DNA from: Muribaculaceae bacterium
Lineage (GTDB): Bacteria > Bacteroidota > Bacteroidia > Bacteroidales > Muribaculaceae
NCBI GenBank assembly: GCA_017505535.1
Contig: JAFVPD010000031.1
Coordinates: forward strand, 1 to 64,000
Direction: 5' to 3'
DNA: 64,000 bases
The notes under the pieces were generated by a model. The model ran no database searches, was not told the DNA's origin, and saw only the letters and a program-made list of their open reading frames with translations. The position numbers and the translations under genes are program-made. Position 1 is the stretch's first letter. Each line of letters starts with the position of its first letter. Of the stretch, positions 26,952 through 35,292 are shown in pieces.

Positions 26952-27536
26952 CTATTGGGTGAAAAGTTGGTTTGTAAGGATATACTGTGTCACACCATTA
27001 GGGAGAAAAGCTTCCATGTTTTTTCCCTCGGCAAAGCCTTCGCGAATAAACGTGCTGGAAATATTAACCGTGGGGGCTTCGATCAACTCAACCCCACTCG
27101 GGAGAGGCTCAGTTATGTGATAACCCGGGCGAGGGTATATTATGATCCCATAATCATTTATTATAGACTCAGAATCTTTCCACTTATCAAAAATGAGCCA
27201 ATTATCACTCCCAATAATGAGACGGAACGAATGCTGAGGATAACGTTGCGATAGGACTTTAAGAGTGTTTATTGTATAAGATGGACGTGGCAACGAAAGT
27301 TCAATGTCGCAGACTTCGACCTTGGCCATTGAGTCAGTCGCAATTTGCAACATCGCAAGTCGATGAGCGTCATTTACAAGTATTGAAGAATCTTTGAGCG
27401 GGTTTTTTGGAGACAATAGCAACCACACTTCATCGAGCATAGTATATTGACTCAGGTAGCTTGCAAGCATGGTGTGCCCAATATGTACAGGGTTGAACGA
27501 CCCGCCAAGTATTCCCACATTCTTGCCCATTACCAC
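26952..27536 (-). CDS. nadD: nicotinate-nucleotide adenylyltransferase
   Basis: Makes deamido-NAD from nicotinate mononucleotide and ATP. The nucleotidyltransferase fold is shown by GILGGSFNPVHIGH near the N-terminus (the HxGH signature) and ISSTFIREGFAEG near the C-terminus (the ISSTxIR signature). At 194 residues it is full length. The start may be the third codon (MGKNVGILGG) rather than the first. It follows gmk by 5 bases in one operon. Confidence 0.95.
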   Translation of the reverse strand: MVMGKNVGILGGSFNPVHIGHTMLASYLSQYTMLDEVWLLLSPKNPLKDSSILVNDAHRLAMLQIATDSMAKVEVCDIELSLPRPSYTINTLKVLSQRYPQHSFRLIIGSDNWLIFDKWKDSESIINDYGIIIYPRPGYHITEPLPSGVELIEAPTVNISSTFIREGFAEGKNMEAFLPNGVTQYILTNQLFTQ

Positions 27537-27541
27537 TACGT

Positions 27542-28111
27542 TTACTTATTAATAAAATTCAATATCGTTGTGCGCGTTTGATTAATGGCAATTTCAAGGT
27601 CGTCATTTACAATACGACAATCATATTGTGGAGCAAAACCTATTTCATACTGAGCCTTGCCAACACGTTCGTTAATCATTTCTTGAGAATCGGTGTTACG
27701 AGTTTCCAATCGACGACGCAATTCTTCAACCGATGGAGGCATTATAAAAATACTTATCGCCCTATCGCCATAAAGACGTTTAACATTCACACCACCTTTT
27801 ACATCTATATCAAGAATCACATTATGCCCTTGATCACAGATTCGTTCTACTTCGCTCTTTAACGTACCATAGAAACGACCGGCATATACTTCTTCATATT
27901 CCACAAAAGCATCTTGTGAAATTTTTTCACGAAACTCTTGCTCGGTGAGAAAAAAGTAATTGACACCATGCACTTCTCCTTCTCGGGGTGGCCTACTGGT
28001 AGCCGATACCGAGAATTGCATATCAATATCGCCTTGCGACAATATGGCATTAATAATTGTTGATTTTCCGCACCCCGATGGAGCTGAAATTATGATAATT
28101 TTCCCTGGCAT
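27542..28111 (-). CDS. gmk: guanylate kinase
   Basis: Phosphorylates GMP to GDP. The 189-residue protein has P-loop SAPSGCGKST at about residues 8-17, the GMP-binding segment SATSRPPREGEVHGVNYFF, EYEEVYAGRFYGT and the lid region RRLETRNTDSQEMINERV. All are typical. It lies 14 bases after yicC and 5 bases before nadD. Confidence 0.97.
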   Translation of the reverse strand: MPGKIIIISAPSGCGKSTIINAILSQGDIDMQFSVSATSRPPREGEVHGVNYFFLTEQEFREKISQDAFVEYEEVYAGRFYGTLKSEVERICDQGHNVILDIDVKGGVNVKRLYGDRAISIFIMPPSVEELRRRLETRNTDSQEMINERVGKAQYEIGFAPQYDCRIVNDDLEIAINQTRTTILNFINK

Positions 28112-28125
28112 AATAACACGAATGA

Positions 28126-29001
28126 TTACATAACGTTGAGTACTTGCTCTTTGATTTGTTCAAGCTCATCTTTCATGCGCACGACAAGTTTTTGCATTTC
28201 GGCATGATTGCTCTTTGAACCCAGAGTATTAATTTCGCGTCCCATCTCTTGGGAAATGAATCCGAGTTTTTTACCTTGTCCGTTGCCTGTATCCATTGTT
28301 TCCATAAAATAGTTTAGATGCTGAGCAAGGCGTTGTTTCTCTTCATTTACATCAAGTTTTTCAATGTAGTAAATCATTTCTTGTTCAAGTCGAGAACGGT
28401 CATAATCTATTTGTTCCAACTTTGCTAAACCATCTTCAATGCGTGCTCTGATTTTTGCAACTCGCTCAGCTTCATACTGAGGGACTTCACCCAAAAGATT
28501 GCGTATATTATCAATTCTTGCTGTAAAAAACTCTTCCAATTTCAAGCCCTCTTGTGCACGAAATTGCATTAGTCCTTCAATTGCCAAATCAACTGCTTTT
28601 ATCAATGCTTCGCTTTCTTGCTCGGGGATTGTTGTTAACGACTCGGTTTTAACCGTGTCGGGGAATCTCATCAACAAACTATACCAATCAGACGGAATAG
28701 GAATATTTAATTGTTGAGCCATTTCCTCTATTTGAGTTTTATAGGCCGCCATCAATGGAATGTTTAACGAGGTTGTAGCCTCTTCTTGCAAAGATTCCAC
28801 ATAAACATGAAGTTCAACTTTTCCTCGTTCAAGGCGTCGAGAAACTCTATTTCGCAATTCAAGTTCCTTTTCACGATAGGCCGAAGGGAGTCGTGTTGAC
28901 ATATCAAGTTGCTTGCTGTTAAGCGACTTAATTTCTGCTGTAATCTTTTTATTGGGGATTTCAACAACAGCTTTACCAAACCCCGTCATAGATAAAATCA
29001 T
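28126..29001 (-). CDS. YicC family endoribonuclease-like protein
   Basis: The 291-residue protein has both YicC halves: the N-terminal MILSMTGFGKA with KSLNSKQLDMSTRLP and RGKVELHVYVE, and the C-terminal DUF1732 part (LGFISQEMGREINTLGSKSNHAEMQKLVVRMKDELEQIKEQVLNV in outline). Relatives are reported as RNA-degrading or RNase-interacting stress proteins. The ATG at 29001 is chosen; a longer frame opens with a TTG at 29025 that lies inside the promoter box. It is the first gene of the yicC-gmk-nadD-DUF5063 operon, a common pairing with gmk. Confidence 0.92.
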   Translation of the reverse strand: MILSMTGFGKAVVEIPNKKITAEIKSLNSKQLDMSTRLPSAYREKELELRNRVSRRLERGKVELHVYVESLQEEATTSLNIPLMAAYKTQIEEMAQQLNIPIPSDWYSLLMRFPDTVKTESLTTIPEQESEALIKAVDLAIEGLMQFRAQEGLKLEEFFTARIDNIRNLLGEVPQYEAERVAKIRARIEDGLAKLEQIDYDRSRLEQEMIYYIEKLDVNEEKQRLAQHLNYFMETMDTGNGQGKKLGFISQEMGREINTLGSKSNHAEMQKLVVRMKDELEQIKEQVLNVM

Positions 29002-29022
29002 GGTTATTTCAGTTATTTTCTG

Positions 29023-29030
29023 CAAATTTA
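29023..29030 (-). promoter_or_regulatory. -7 promoter box of the yicC operon
   Basis: Minus strand TAAATTTG, 21 bases before the yicC ATG. It faces the tsaB box at 29053 in a compact divergent promoter region; neither has a clear TTG box. Confidence 0.6.
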
Positions 29031-29052
29031 CGCTTAAAGCGGGAAAAAGCAG

Positions 29053-29060
29053 TAAATTTG
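29053..29060 (+). promoter_or_regulatory. -7 promoter box of tsaB
   Basis: TAAATTTG on the plus strand, 38 bases before the tsaB ATG at 29099. It is only 22 bases from the divergent yicC box, so the two promoters must share DNA. Confidence 0.6.
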
Positions 29061-29098
29061 CACAAGAATTTTTCTACATTGCAAAAACATTCGGCATT

Positions 29099-29788
29099 AT
29101 GGCTGTTATATTAAACATTGAAACATCAACCAACGTGTGTTCCGTTGCGGTTACCGACAACGGATTGGTACTGGAACATTTTGAAGACTTTAAAGGTCAA
29201 AATCATGCTGCATTATTGAGCGGATATATCAAGGATTGTATTGAATATCTCAAAAGCCACGACTTGAAACTTGAAGCAGTGGCAGTGAGTATTGGCCCCG
29301 GTAGTTACACCGGACTTCGTATCGGATTATCTGAAGCCAAAGGATTGGCCTATGCGCTTGACATTCCCATAATAGGTATTGACACGCTGAAATTAATGGC
29401 ATGCTCTGTTATGTTCCATCATGACATAAACCCCGACGCACTATTTGTTCCAATGCTTGACGCCCGACGCATGGAGGTATATACATCGGTGCTTGACATG
29501 AGCCTCACTGAGCTCATGAGTCCTACTCCTCTCATTCTCGACGAGGACTCTTACAGTCAATTCTTAAATGATCACGAGATGATATTTTTTGGCAATGGTA
29601 GCGACAAGGCCAAAGATGTTATTAAACATTCCAATGCTCGCTTTATTTCGGGAATATATCCATTAGCGTCAGACATGCTTGCCCTCGCCGAAATGGCATT
29701 TCGCAAACAAGACTTTCTTGACCTCGCCTACTCTGTGCCGGCCTATCTAAAAGATTTCCAAGCGACAAAGCCTAAAAGCATGATTTAA
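29099..29788 (+). CDS. tsaB: tRNA threonylcarbamoyladenosine biosynthesis protein TsaB
   Basis: Part of the complex that installs t6A at position 37 of ANN-decoding tRNAs; TsaB is the scaffold partner of TsaD. The 229-residue product starts MAVILNIETSTNVCSVAV, and continues with GQNHAALLSGYI and the conserved SIGPGSYTGLRIGLSEAKGLAYAL region. The frame is open from 28913, but that part overlaps yicC and the promoter, so ATG 29099 is chosen. It overlaps the next gene by one base (TAATG). Confidence 0.95.
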   Translation: MAVILNIETSTNVCSVAVTDNGLVLEHFEDFKGQNHAALLSGYIKDCIEYLKSHDLKLEAVAVSIGPGSYTGLRIGLSEAKGLAYALDIPIIGIDTLKLMACSVMFHHDINPDALFVPMLDARRMEVYTSVLDMSLTELMSPTPLILDEDSYSQFLNDHEMIFFGNGSDKAKDVIKHSNARFISGIYPLASDMLALAEMAFRKQDFLDLAYSVPAYLKDFQATKPKSMI

Positions 29789-30306
29789 TGTCGCAGAAAG
29801 TAATCTTTCGCCATATAATTGACTCTCCTTGTGGCAAACTTATCCTTTCAAGCGATGAGACAAGATTATATACCTGTGATTGGGCAAATAACCCTCACCG
29901 ACAACTAATTGATAGGAAATTAGCTACAATACTTAACGCCGTTTTTGTTGATGAATCGGTCGGCACAATTCAAAAAACCGAATATCAACTTAGCGAATAT
30001 TTTATTGGCCGACGCAAAACATTTGATTTACCAATTGAATTTATCGGAACAGAATTTCAGAAAAGCGTTTGGGCCGAATTGTGTAATCTCAAATACGGAG
30101 AGACATCAACTTACAGCGACATTGCTTGTAGCTTAGGACTCAACAATTCAGTCAGAGCGGTAGCCAATGCCATTGCATTAAACCCGTTATCGATAATTGT
30201 TCCATGTCATCGAGTTATAGGACGCAATAACCTATTAACCGGATATGCAGGCGGGATAGAAGCGAAGAAAAAATTATTGAAAATTGAATCCTCCAACTCT
30301 CAATAA
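29788..30306 (+). CDS. methylated-DNA--protein-cysteine methyltransferase (Ogt type)
   Basis: Removes O6-alkyl groups from guanine by transfer to its own cysteine. The active-site motif PCHRVIG places the acceptor at Cys140. The preceding helix-turn-helix segment (YGETSTYSDIACSLG, VRAVANAIALNPLSIIVPCHRV in outline) and the downstream YAGG segment are intact. The 172-residue size matches Ogt. It is translationally coupled to tsaB by a TAATG overlap. Confidence 0.95.
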   Translation: MSQKVIFRHIIDSPCGKLILSSDETRLYTCDWANNPHRQLIDRKLATILNAVFVDESVGTIQKTEYQLSEYFIGRRKTFDLPIEFIGTEFQKSVWAELCNLKYGETSTYSDIACSLGLNNSVRAVANAIALNPLSIIVPCHRVIGRNNLLTGYAGGIEAKKKLLKIESSNSQ

Positions 30307-30342
30307 ATTTTGCAAAATTTATCTCCGATTTCAGTCCTTACT

Positions 30343-30374
30343 TTTGTTCGTTAGACCGAAAAGTAATAATTTTG
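30343..30374 (+). promoter_or_regulatory. promoter of the flavodiiron gene
   Basis: TTTG (30343-30346), a 20-base spacer and TAATTTTG (30367-30374): full consensus match. A TTG inside the box is in frame with the gene but cannot be its start. Confidence 0.85.
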
Positions 30375-30407
30375 CATTCCGAAATTTGTAACAATAAAAA
30401 CTCAATC

Positions 30408-31571
30408 ATGAACAAAAATATTACCACCGACATTAAATACATAGGAGTTGATGACACGACTCTTGATCTTTTTGAAAGTCAATATATAATTCCTAATGGT
30501 ATCTCATATAATTCCTACCTCATCACAGATGAAAAGGTGGCAATTATGGACACCGTAGATCTACGCAAAAGCGATGATTGGTGGGAAAATTTAGAAGAAG
30601 CTCTCGCCGGTCGCACTCCCGACTACCTAATAGTCCAACACATGGAACCCGACCACGCCGGAAACATTGTTGCGGCTCTTGAGAAATATCCCAATATCAA
30701 AATCGTAGCTTCAGCTAAAGCCATTCAAATGCTCCCACAATTTTTTGAAAATGTGGATTTTAGCAACAATACTATTACTGTTAAAGAAAACGACACTCTT
30801 TGCCTTGGCAAACACACGTTGCAATTCATGATGGCGCCAATGGTGCACTGGCCCGAAGTAATGGTGACATATGACCATACTGACAAAGTTGTTTTCTCGG
30901 CCGATGCATTTGGTAAATTTGGAGCTTTAAGCCATGACGAAGATTGGGCATGCGAAGCGCGTCGTTATTACTTTAATATTTGTGGTAAATATGGCACTCC
31001 GGTACAAACATTGTTGAAAAAAATCACAGCTTTAGATGTTAAATGCATTTGTCCTCTGCATGGTCCGGTTCTTACAGAAAACTTAGGATACTACATAGGT
31101 TTATATGACACATGGAGCAAATATGACGTTGAAACCGAAGGCGTATTTATTGCCTATGCATCTATACACGGAGGCACTGCCAATGTGGCAAAAAAAATGG
31201 TCGAAATCCTAAAAGAAAAAGGTGCTCCAAAAGTTTCAATTGCCGACCTCAGCCGCGACGATATGTCCGAAGCGGTTGAAGATGCATTCCGCATGGGAAA
31301 AATTATCCTAGCAGCGGCAAGCTATGATGGAGATGTATTCCCTCCCATGCACGATTTTTTGCATCACTTGATTCTAAAAGGATATCAACGTCGTCGCATC
31401 GGTATAATTGAAAACGGCTCTTGGGCTCCATGCGCGGGAAGAGTGATGACATCATTGATTGAAAAGATGAAAGAGATTGAACTTGTGCAACCAATGGTAA
31501 CCATACGTTCACGCATGAAACAAAGTGATATCCCCGCATTAGAATCACTTGCCGACGCAATACTTGCATAA
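30408..31571 (+). CDS. A-type flavodiiron protein (FprA family)
   Basis: Reduces O2 to water or NO to N2O, protecting anaerobes. The N-terminal metallo-beta-lactamase-like domain has the di-iron motif HMEPDH (HxExDH), a further His in MVHWPE, an Asp in FSADAFG and a His in PLHGP. The C-terminal flavodoxin domain begins at about residue 240 with FIAYASIHGGTANVAKKM, binding FMN. With the ATG at 30408 it has 387 residues, normal for the class. It has its own promoter and a bidirectional terminator. Confidence 0.95.
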   Translation: MNKNITTDIKYIGVDDTTLDLFESQYIIPNGISYNSYLITDEKVAIMDTVDLRKSDDWWENLEEALAGRTPDYLIVQHMEPDHAGNIVAALEKYPNIKIVASAKAIQMLPQFFENVDFSNNTITVKENDTLCLGKHTLQFMMAPMVHWPEVMVTYDHTDKVVFSADAFGKFGALSHDEDWACEARRYYFNICGKYGTPVQTLLKKITALDVKCICPLHGPVLTENLGYYIGLYDTWSKYDVETEGVFIAYASIHGGTANVAKKMVEILKEKGAPKVSIADLSRDDMSEAVEDAFRMGKIILAAASYDGDVFPPMHDFLHHLILKGYQRRRIGIIENGSWAPCAGRVMTSLIEKMKEIELVQPMVTIRSRMKQSDIPALESLADAILA

Positions 31572-31595
31572 ATAGCAATTGACATACTCTATAAA

Positions 31596-31632
31596 AACAA
31601 AAGAGCAACCAATGATTGCTCTTTTGTTTTTT
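31596..31632. terminator. bidirectional terminator between flavodiiron and VanZ genes
   Basis: A perfect 13-base stem (AACAAAAGAGCAA at 31596-31608 and its complement at 31616-31628) around a 7-base loop. T runs follow on both strands, so it can serve both convergent genes. Confidence 0.92.
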
Positions 31633-31633
31633 A

Positions 31634-32041
31634 TTATGAGTTATCTGGAAGGTTAAACATAACGCGCAATAGTGGTCGTGTTGTAAATGCAATCAAAATT
31701 GCTCCGATAGCATCGGCAACAAAATCACCCAAGTCACAACCTCTATGAATTAAAGAGGAGCCTTGTGCCAATTCAATAAACCCGCCCAACACAATATTTA
31801 TACAACAAATCAATATCAAACGTGAGCCTGATAATCTCACATTTTTATTTCGACGCGCAACATCAAAAGCAAATGTGAATCCAACCCCGGCAAACATCAC
31901 AATGTGAACTACTTTATCAAAATCCAAGAAAGGAGGCTGAATTGGGGGCAATGGTTGCGGAATGAGAGTAAAATAAAACAACACCAATAATACTATTATT
32001 GATGGTAAAAATTGAGGTAAATTTAAAATAAATCGTTTCAT
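31634..32041 (-). CDS. VanZ-like membrane protein
   Basis: A small inner-membrane protein with about four hydrophobic segments (FLPSIIVLLVLFYFTLIP, KVVHIVMFAGVGFTFAF, LILICCINIVLGGFIELAQ, and DLGDFVADAIGAILIAF). The D-K-x-x-H and ExxQ/RxxDxxDxxAN-like patterns are those of VanZ proteins: FDKVVHIVMF, FIELAQG, RGCDLGDFVADAIGA. Function is uncertain; one VanZ gives low-level teicoplanin resistance, most are of unknown role. The ATG at 32041 gives 135 residues; a TTG further upstream lies in the promoter box. Confidence 0.88.
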   Translation of the reverse strand: MKRFILNLPQFLPSIIVLLVLFYFTLIPQPLPPIQPPFLDFDKVVHIVMFAGVGFTFAFDVARRNKNVRLSGSRLILICCINIVLGGFIELAQGSSLIHRGCDLGDFVADAIGAILIAFTTRPLLRVMFNLPDNS

Positions 32042-32056
32042 GACAAAGGTTTTATT

Positions 32057-32064
32057 CAAAATTA
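32057..32064 (-). promoter_or_regulatory. -7 promoter box of the vanZ-like gene
   Basis: Minus strand TAATTTTG, 15 bases before the ATG at 32041. Confidence 0.55.
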
Positions 32065-32118
32065 CAACAAATTGATAAAATAATTAGGCAAATAAATAGA
32101 CATTGACAACATTTTGCG

Positions 32119-32126
32119 TAATTTTG
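32119..32126 (+). promoter_or_regulatory. -7 promoter box of the first sodium symporter
   Basis: TAATTTTG, 30 bases before the ATG at 32157. A TTG upstream is only 13 bases away and so is not at a usual distance. Confidence 0.55.
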
Positions 32127-32156
32127 CAATCAAAATGAATTTGCAAATTCTATAAA

Positions 32157-33530
32157 ATGTCTGAAAAAGCTCAATTTAAAACAAAATTAGGTCTTATTGC
32201 CGCCACAGTTGGATCGGCAGTAGGTCTTGGCAGTGTGTGGCGTTTCCCCTCTGAAGTACAATCCAATGGTGGCGCAGCTTTTCTTTTAGTCTATATTGCA
32301 TGTGTGTTTATTTTAGGAATACCTGTCATGTTGGCCGAGTTTTCCATAGGTAGAGCCGGAGGGAGCGACGCAGTCGGCTCATTCCGCAACCTTGCACCCG
32401 GGAAAAAATGGTGGCTCGCCGGAGCTTTAGCTATACTAACATCTTATTTGATTCTATGCTACTATATGGTAGTAGCCGGTTGGACATTTGAATATATGTG
32501 GCAATCAATTACCGGGCATTTATACGAACCCATAGCCACAGGAGCGTCCGACCTAAGCGCACAGTTTTCGACTAGAATGAGTGAATATATCACCGATGAT
32601 ATAAATCCACTCATTCACACCTACATTATAATTGCGCTGAATCTTGTCATATTACTTTTTGGAGTACAAAAAGGGATTGAACGACTATCCAATATCCTAA
32701 TGCCGATGCTTTTTGTGTTATTACTTGCATTCTGCTTTGTATCCCTATCTCTACCTAAAGCATCTGAAGGGGTTGAATTTTTCCTTAAGCCCGATTTTTC
32801 GGCAATAACGCCATCGGTTGTAATCAGAGCCTTAGGACAGGCATTCTTCTCACTGAGTCTCGGAATGGGCGTATTAATTACCTATGCATCATATTTTCCA
32901 AAAGACACTCGCTTGATTAAAACTTCATTCTCGGTTTCAACCAGTGTGATATTTGTAGCGTTCATGATGGGAATGATAATTTTCCCGGCGGTCACATCAT
33001 TTGGGTTACAAGATCGCGCATTAAATGGTCCTACACTTGTATTTGCTACTCTTCCTCAAGTTTTTGAGCAACTCCCCTATTCTCAACTATGGTCGGCCTT
33101 ATTTTTCTTGTTCTTAACAGTTGCAGCTATCACATCAACGATATCAATTGCCGAAGTTTCTATTGCATTTATGCAAGATCGTTGCCACATGTCGCGCAAG
33201 GCAGCATGTTTCACTGTTTTGCTTCCATTATTTGTTCTTAGCACAATATGCTCATTATCGCAAGGATCAATGAGTAGTGTAACAATTTGTGGAATGACAA
33301 TATTTGACTTATTTGATTACGTCACAGCTAACATAATGCTTCCAATTGGCTCAATACTTTTGTGCGTGTATTTGGGTTGGGTTGCAAAAAAACAACTATT
33401 TAAAGATCAATTGACCAACAACGGCTCTTTAACCGCTCATAGTTATCGCATTGTGTTATTCATTGTGCGTTACATAGCCCCGATACTCATTGCCGGAATA
33501 TTAATTTCATCGTTCATTAACAATGAATAA
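32157..33530 (+). CDS. neurotransmitter:sodium symporter family transporter
   Basis: An inner-membrane LeuT-fold transporter driven by sodium, probably for an amino acid. The 457 residues show about 11-12 hydrophobic segments. The first carries the family signature around GSAVGLGSVWRFP (residues 18-30), which forms the substrate and sodium sites; Ser replaces the usual Asn after LG. GIPVMLAEFSIGR, KGIERLSNILMP and FFSLSLGMGVLITYASYF follow as in the family. The small membrane-protein gene overlaps its end by 8 bases, and a second member of the same family follows. Confidence 0.95.
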   Translation: MSEKAQFKTKLGLIAATVGSAVGLGSVWRFPSEVQSNGGAAFLLVYIACVFILGIPVMLAEFSIGRAGGSDAVGSFRNLAPGKKWWLAGALAILTSYLILCYYMVVAGWTFEYMWQSITGHLYEPIATGASDLSAQFSTRMSEYITDDINPLIHTYIIIALNLVILLFGVQKGIERLSNILMPMLFVLLLAFCFVSLSLPKASEGVEFFLKPDFSAITPSVVIRALGQAFFSLSLGMGVLITYASYFPKDTRLIKTSFSVSTSVIFVAFMMGMIIFPAVTSFGLQDRALNGPTLVFATLPQVFEQLPYSQLWSALFFLFLTVAAITSTISIAEVSIAFMQDRCHMSRKAACFTVLLPLFVLSTICSLSQGSMSSVTICGMTIFDLFDYVTANIMLPIGSILLCVYLGWVAKKQLFKDQLTNNGSLTAHSYRIVLFIVRYIAPILIAGILISSFINNE

Positions 33531-33819
33531 ATCCTGGCTTAAATTCACGGCCGGTGAACGACGTGGAATGATTGCAATATTGATTATCCTTGTCGCAATT
33601 GTGTTATGCTTATATTTTACACGCTCATCATCTATTGATAGTTCTTCAATTAATAATGACTCAATTGCAACAAGTTTAAGCAAAGCTATTGCAAATGATT
33701 CTATAAACAAATCATCTACGGTCAAAAAAAAGCGAAAAAAAAGGAAAAGAAACAACATACAGAAAAACAAAACCTATCCCACTCGGGACCCACTTTCAGA
33801 ACCGGTCCCGATTGAATAA
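33523..33819 (+). CDS. small single-pass membrane protein of unknown function
   Basis: A 98-residue protein: a short cytoplasmic start with GERRGMIA, one membrane helix (about 16-32, IAILIILVAIVLCLYF), a Ser/Asn/Asp-rich stretch, a highly basic KKKRKKRKRNN segment (about 69-78) and a tail ending RDPLSEPVPIE. The GERRG-plus-helix start resembles the N-terminus of helix-hairpin-helix (ComEA-like) proteins of this phylum, but no HhH domain follows. It overlaps the first transporter by 8 bases and lies 17 bases before the second, so it is probably translated with them. Confidence 0.7.
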   Translation: MNKSWLKFTAGERRGMIAILIILVAIVLCLYFTRSSSIDSSSINNDSIATSLSKAIANDSINKSSTVKKKRKKRKRNNIQKNKTYPTRDPLSEPVPIE

Positions 33820-33836
33820 TAATTACGACGAAATTT

Positions 33837-35189
33837 ATGTTACAAAACGACAATAGAGCTCAATTCTCGACTCGCTTGGGTGTTATTGCCACAACAGTTG
33901 GTTCGGCCGTAGGTCTTGGAAACATTTGGCGATTCCCTTACGAAGCAGGCACGCATGGTGGTGGAGCATTTCTCATAACATACCTATGTTTTATCTTCGC
34001 ATTTGGGATTCCGATTTTGTGTGCCGAGTTTATGATTGGACGTGGCACTCATAGCAATATTTTTGGAGCATTCCGCCAACTGAGATCATCAGGGAAATGG
34101 CATTGGGTAGGTTACATTGGTATTGTTGCTTCAATCATGATTTTAAGTTTTTACTCGGTAGTAGCCGGTTGGACTTTAGAATATTTATACCAATCAATTA
34201 CAGGAGCACTCAATCTCAACAGCCAGGAAGCTTACCATGCACAATTTCAACAATTCAGCACTCACCCATGGCGACCTTTATTGTGGACAATTTTATTCCT
34301 TATTGTCAATTTTGTAATCGTAATACGCGGAGTACAGAAAGGGATTGAGCGCATGTCAAACATAATGATGCCTATCCTGTTTTTGATTCTCATCATTTTC
34401 TGCGTCAACTCATTACTCATGCCCGGAGCAAAAGAAGGTCTTGAATTTCTATTCTCGCCCGATTTCTCAAAAATAGACTCATCTGTTATGGTCAGCGCAA
34501 TGGGACAAGCATTCTTCTCCCTCAGCTTAGGGCTTGGCACAATGATGACCTATGCTTCATACTTCAGCAAAGAAACCCACATTGTGAAAAGTGCAACGAT
34601 TACGGCATGCCTCGACACGACTGTGGCAATTTTGTCAGGAGTGATTATTTTCCCTGCAGTATTTACGTTTGGTGTATCACCAACACAAGGACCAGCATTG
34701 GTTTTTGAAGTATTGCCAAACATTTTCAACCAATTGCCCGGCGGCTCACTATGGTCAATTCTTTTCTTTTTCCTTCTTTTCATAGCATCACTATCGTCAA
34801 CTATCTCAATGAGCGAAGTTTCTATTGCCTATTTCACCGAAGAAAAGAAAATGAGCAGAAATAAAGCAACAATTCTCAACACCGCGATAGCACTCATATT
34901 TGGAACACTGTGTGCGCTATCATTCAATTGCCTTGACAATATAACCATAGCAGGAATGACAATTTTCTCAATTTTCGACTATGTTTCATCAAACATATTG
35001 CTCCCTGCCGGAGGAATGTTCATCTCATTCTTTGCAGGTTGGCTACTTGATCGCTCATTTATTCACAACCAACTCACTAACAATGGCAGTGTAAAGGTAA
35101 GAGTAACAAAAGCCATCATTTTCAGTTTGAAATATGTTGCTCCCACCGGTATAATATTGGTATTCTTGTCGTCATTAAAACTTATTTAA
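33837..35189 (+). CDS. second neurotransmitter:sodium symporter family transporter
   Basis: A close paralogue of the transporter at 32157 in layout (450 residues, about 11-12 hydrophobic segments). It has the classical GSAVGLGNIWRFP signature at about 21-33, with Asn where the upstream copy has Ser. Other shared blocks are KGIERMSNIMMP and FFSLSLGLGTMMTYASYF. The two also end alike (FxxQLTNNGS). This looks like an old tandem duplication with diverged substrate site. It lies 17 bases after the small membrane protein in the same operon. Confidence 0.95.
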   Translation: MLQNDNRAQFSTRLGVIATTVGSAVGLGNIWRFPYEAGTHGGGAFLITYLCFIFAFGIPILCAEFMIGRGTHSNIFGAFRQLRSSGKWHWVGYIGIVASIMILSFYSVVAGWTLEYLYQSITGALNLNSQEAYHAQFQQFSTHPWRPLLWTILFLIVNFVIVIRGVQKGIERMSNIMMPILFLILIIFCVNSLLMPGAKEGLEFLFSPDFSKIDSSVMVSAMGQAFFSLSLGLGTMMTYASYFSKETHIVKSATITACLDTTVAILSGVIIFPAVFTFGVSPTQGPALVFEVLPNIFNQLPGGSLWSILFFFLLFIASLSSTISMSEVSIAYFTEEKKMSRNKATILNTAIALIFGTLCALSFNCLDNITIAGMTIFSIFDYVSSNILLPAGGMFISFFAGWLLDRSFIHNQLTNNGSVKVRVTKAIIFSLKYVAPTGIILVFLSSLKLI

Positions 35190-35292
35190 TGCCTCATAGC
35201 AAATATACATCACGTTTGGATTTGTGATAATGAGAGGAAATGGTTAAATTCGCAGTCAGAAACACCTTTATTGAATGTTTTAATAAATCCTC

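Noticed and set aside
28913..29098. N-terminal extension of TsaB of 62 codons
   Set aside because: It overlaps the 5' end of yicC and both promoter boxes, and TsaB proteins begin at the MAVILNIETS motif.
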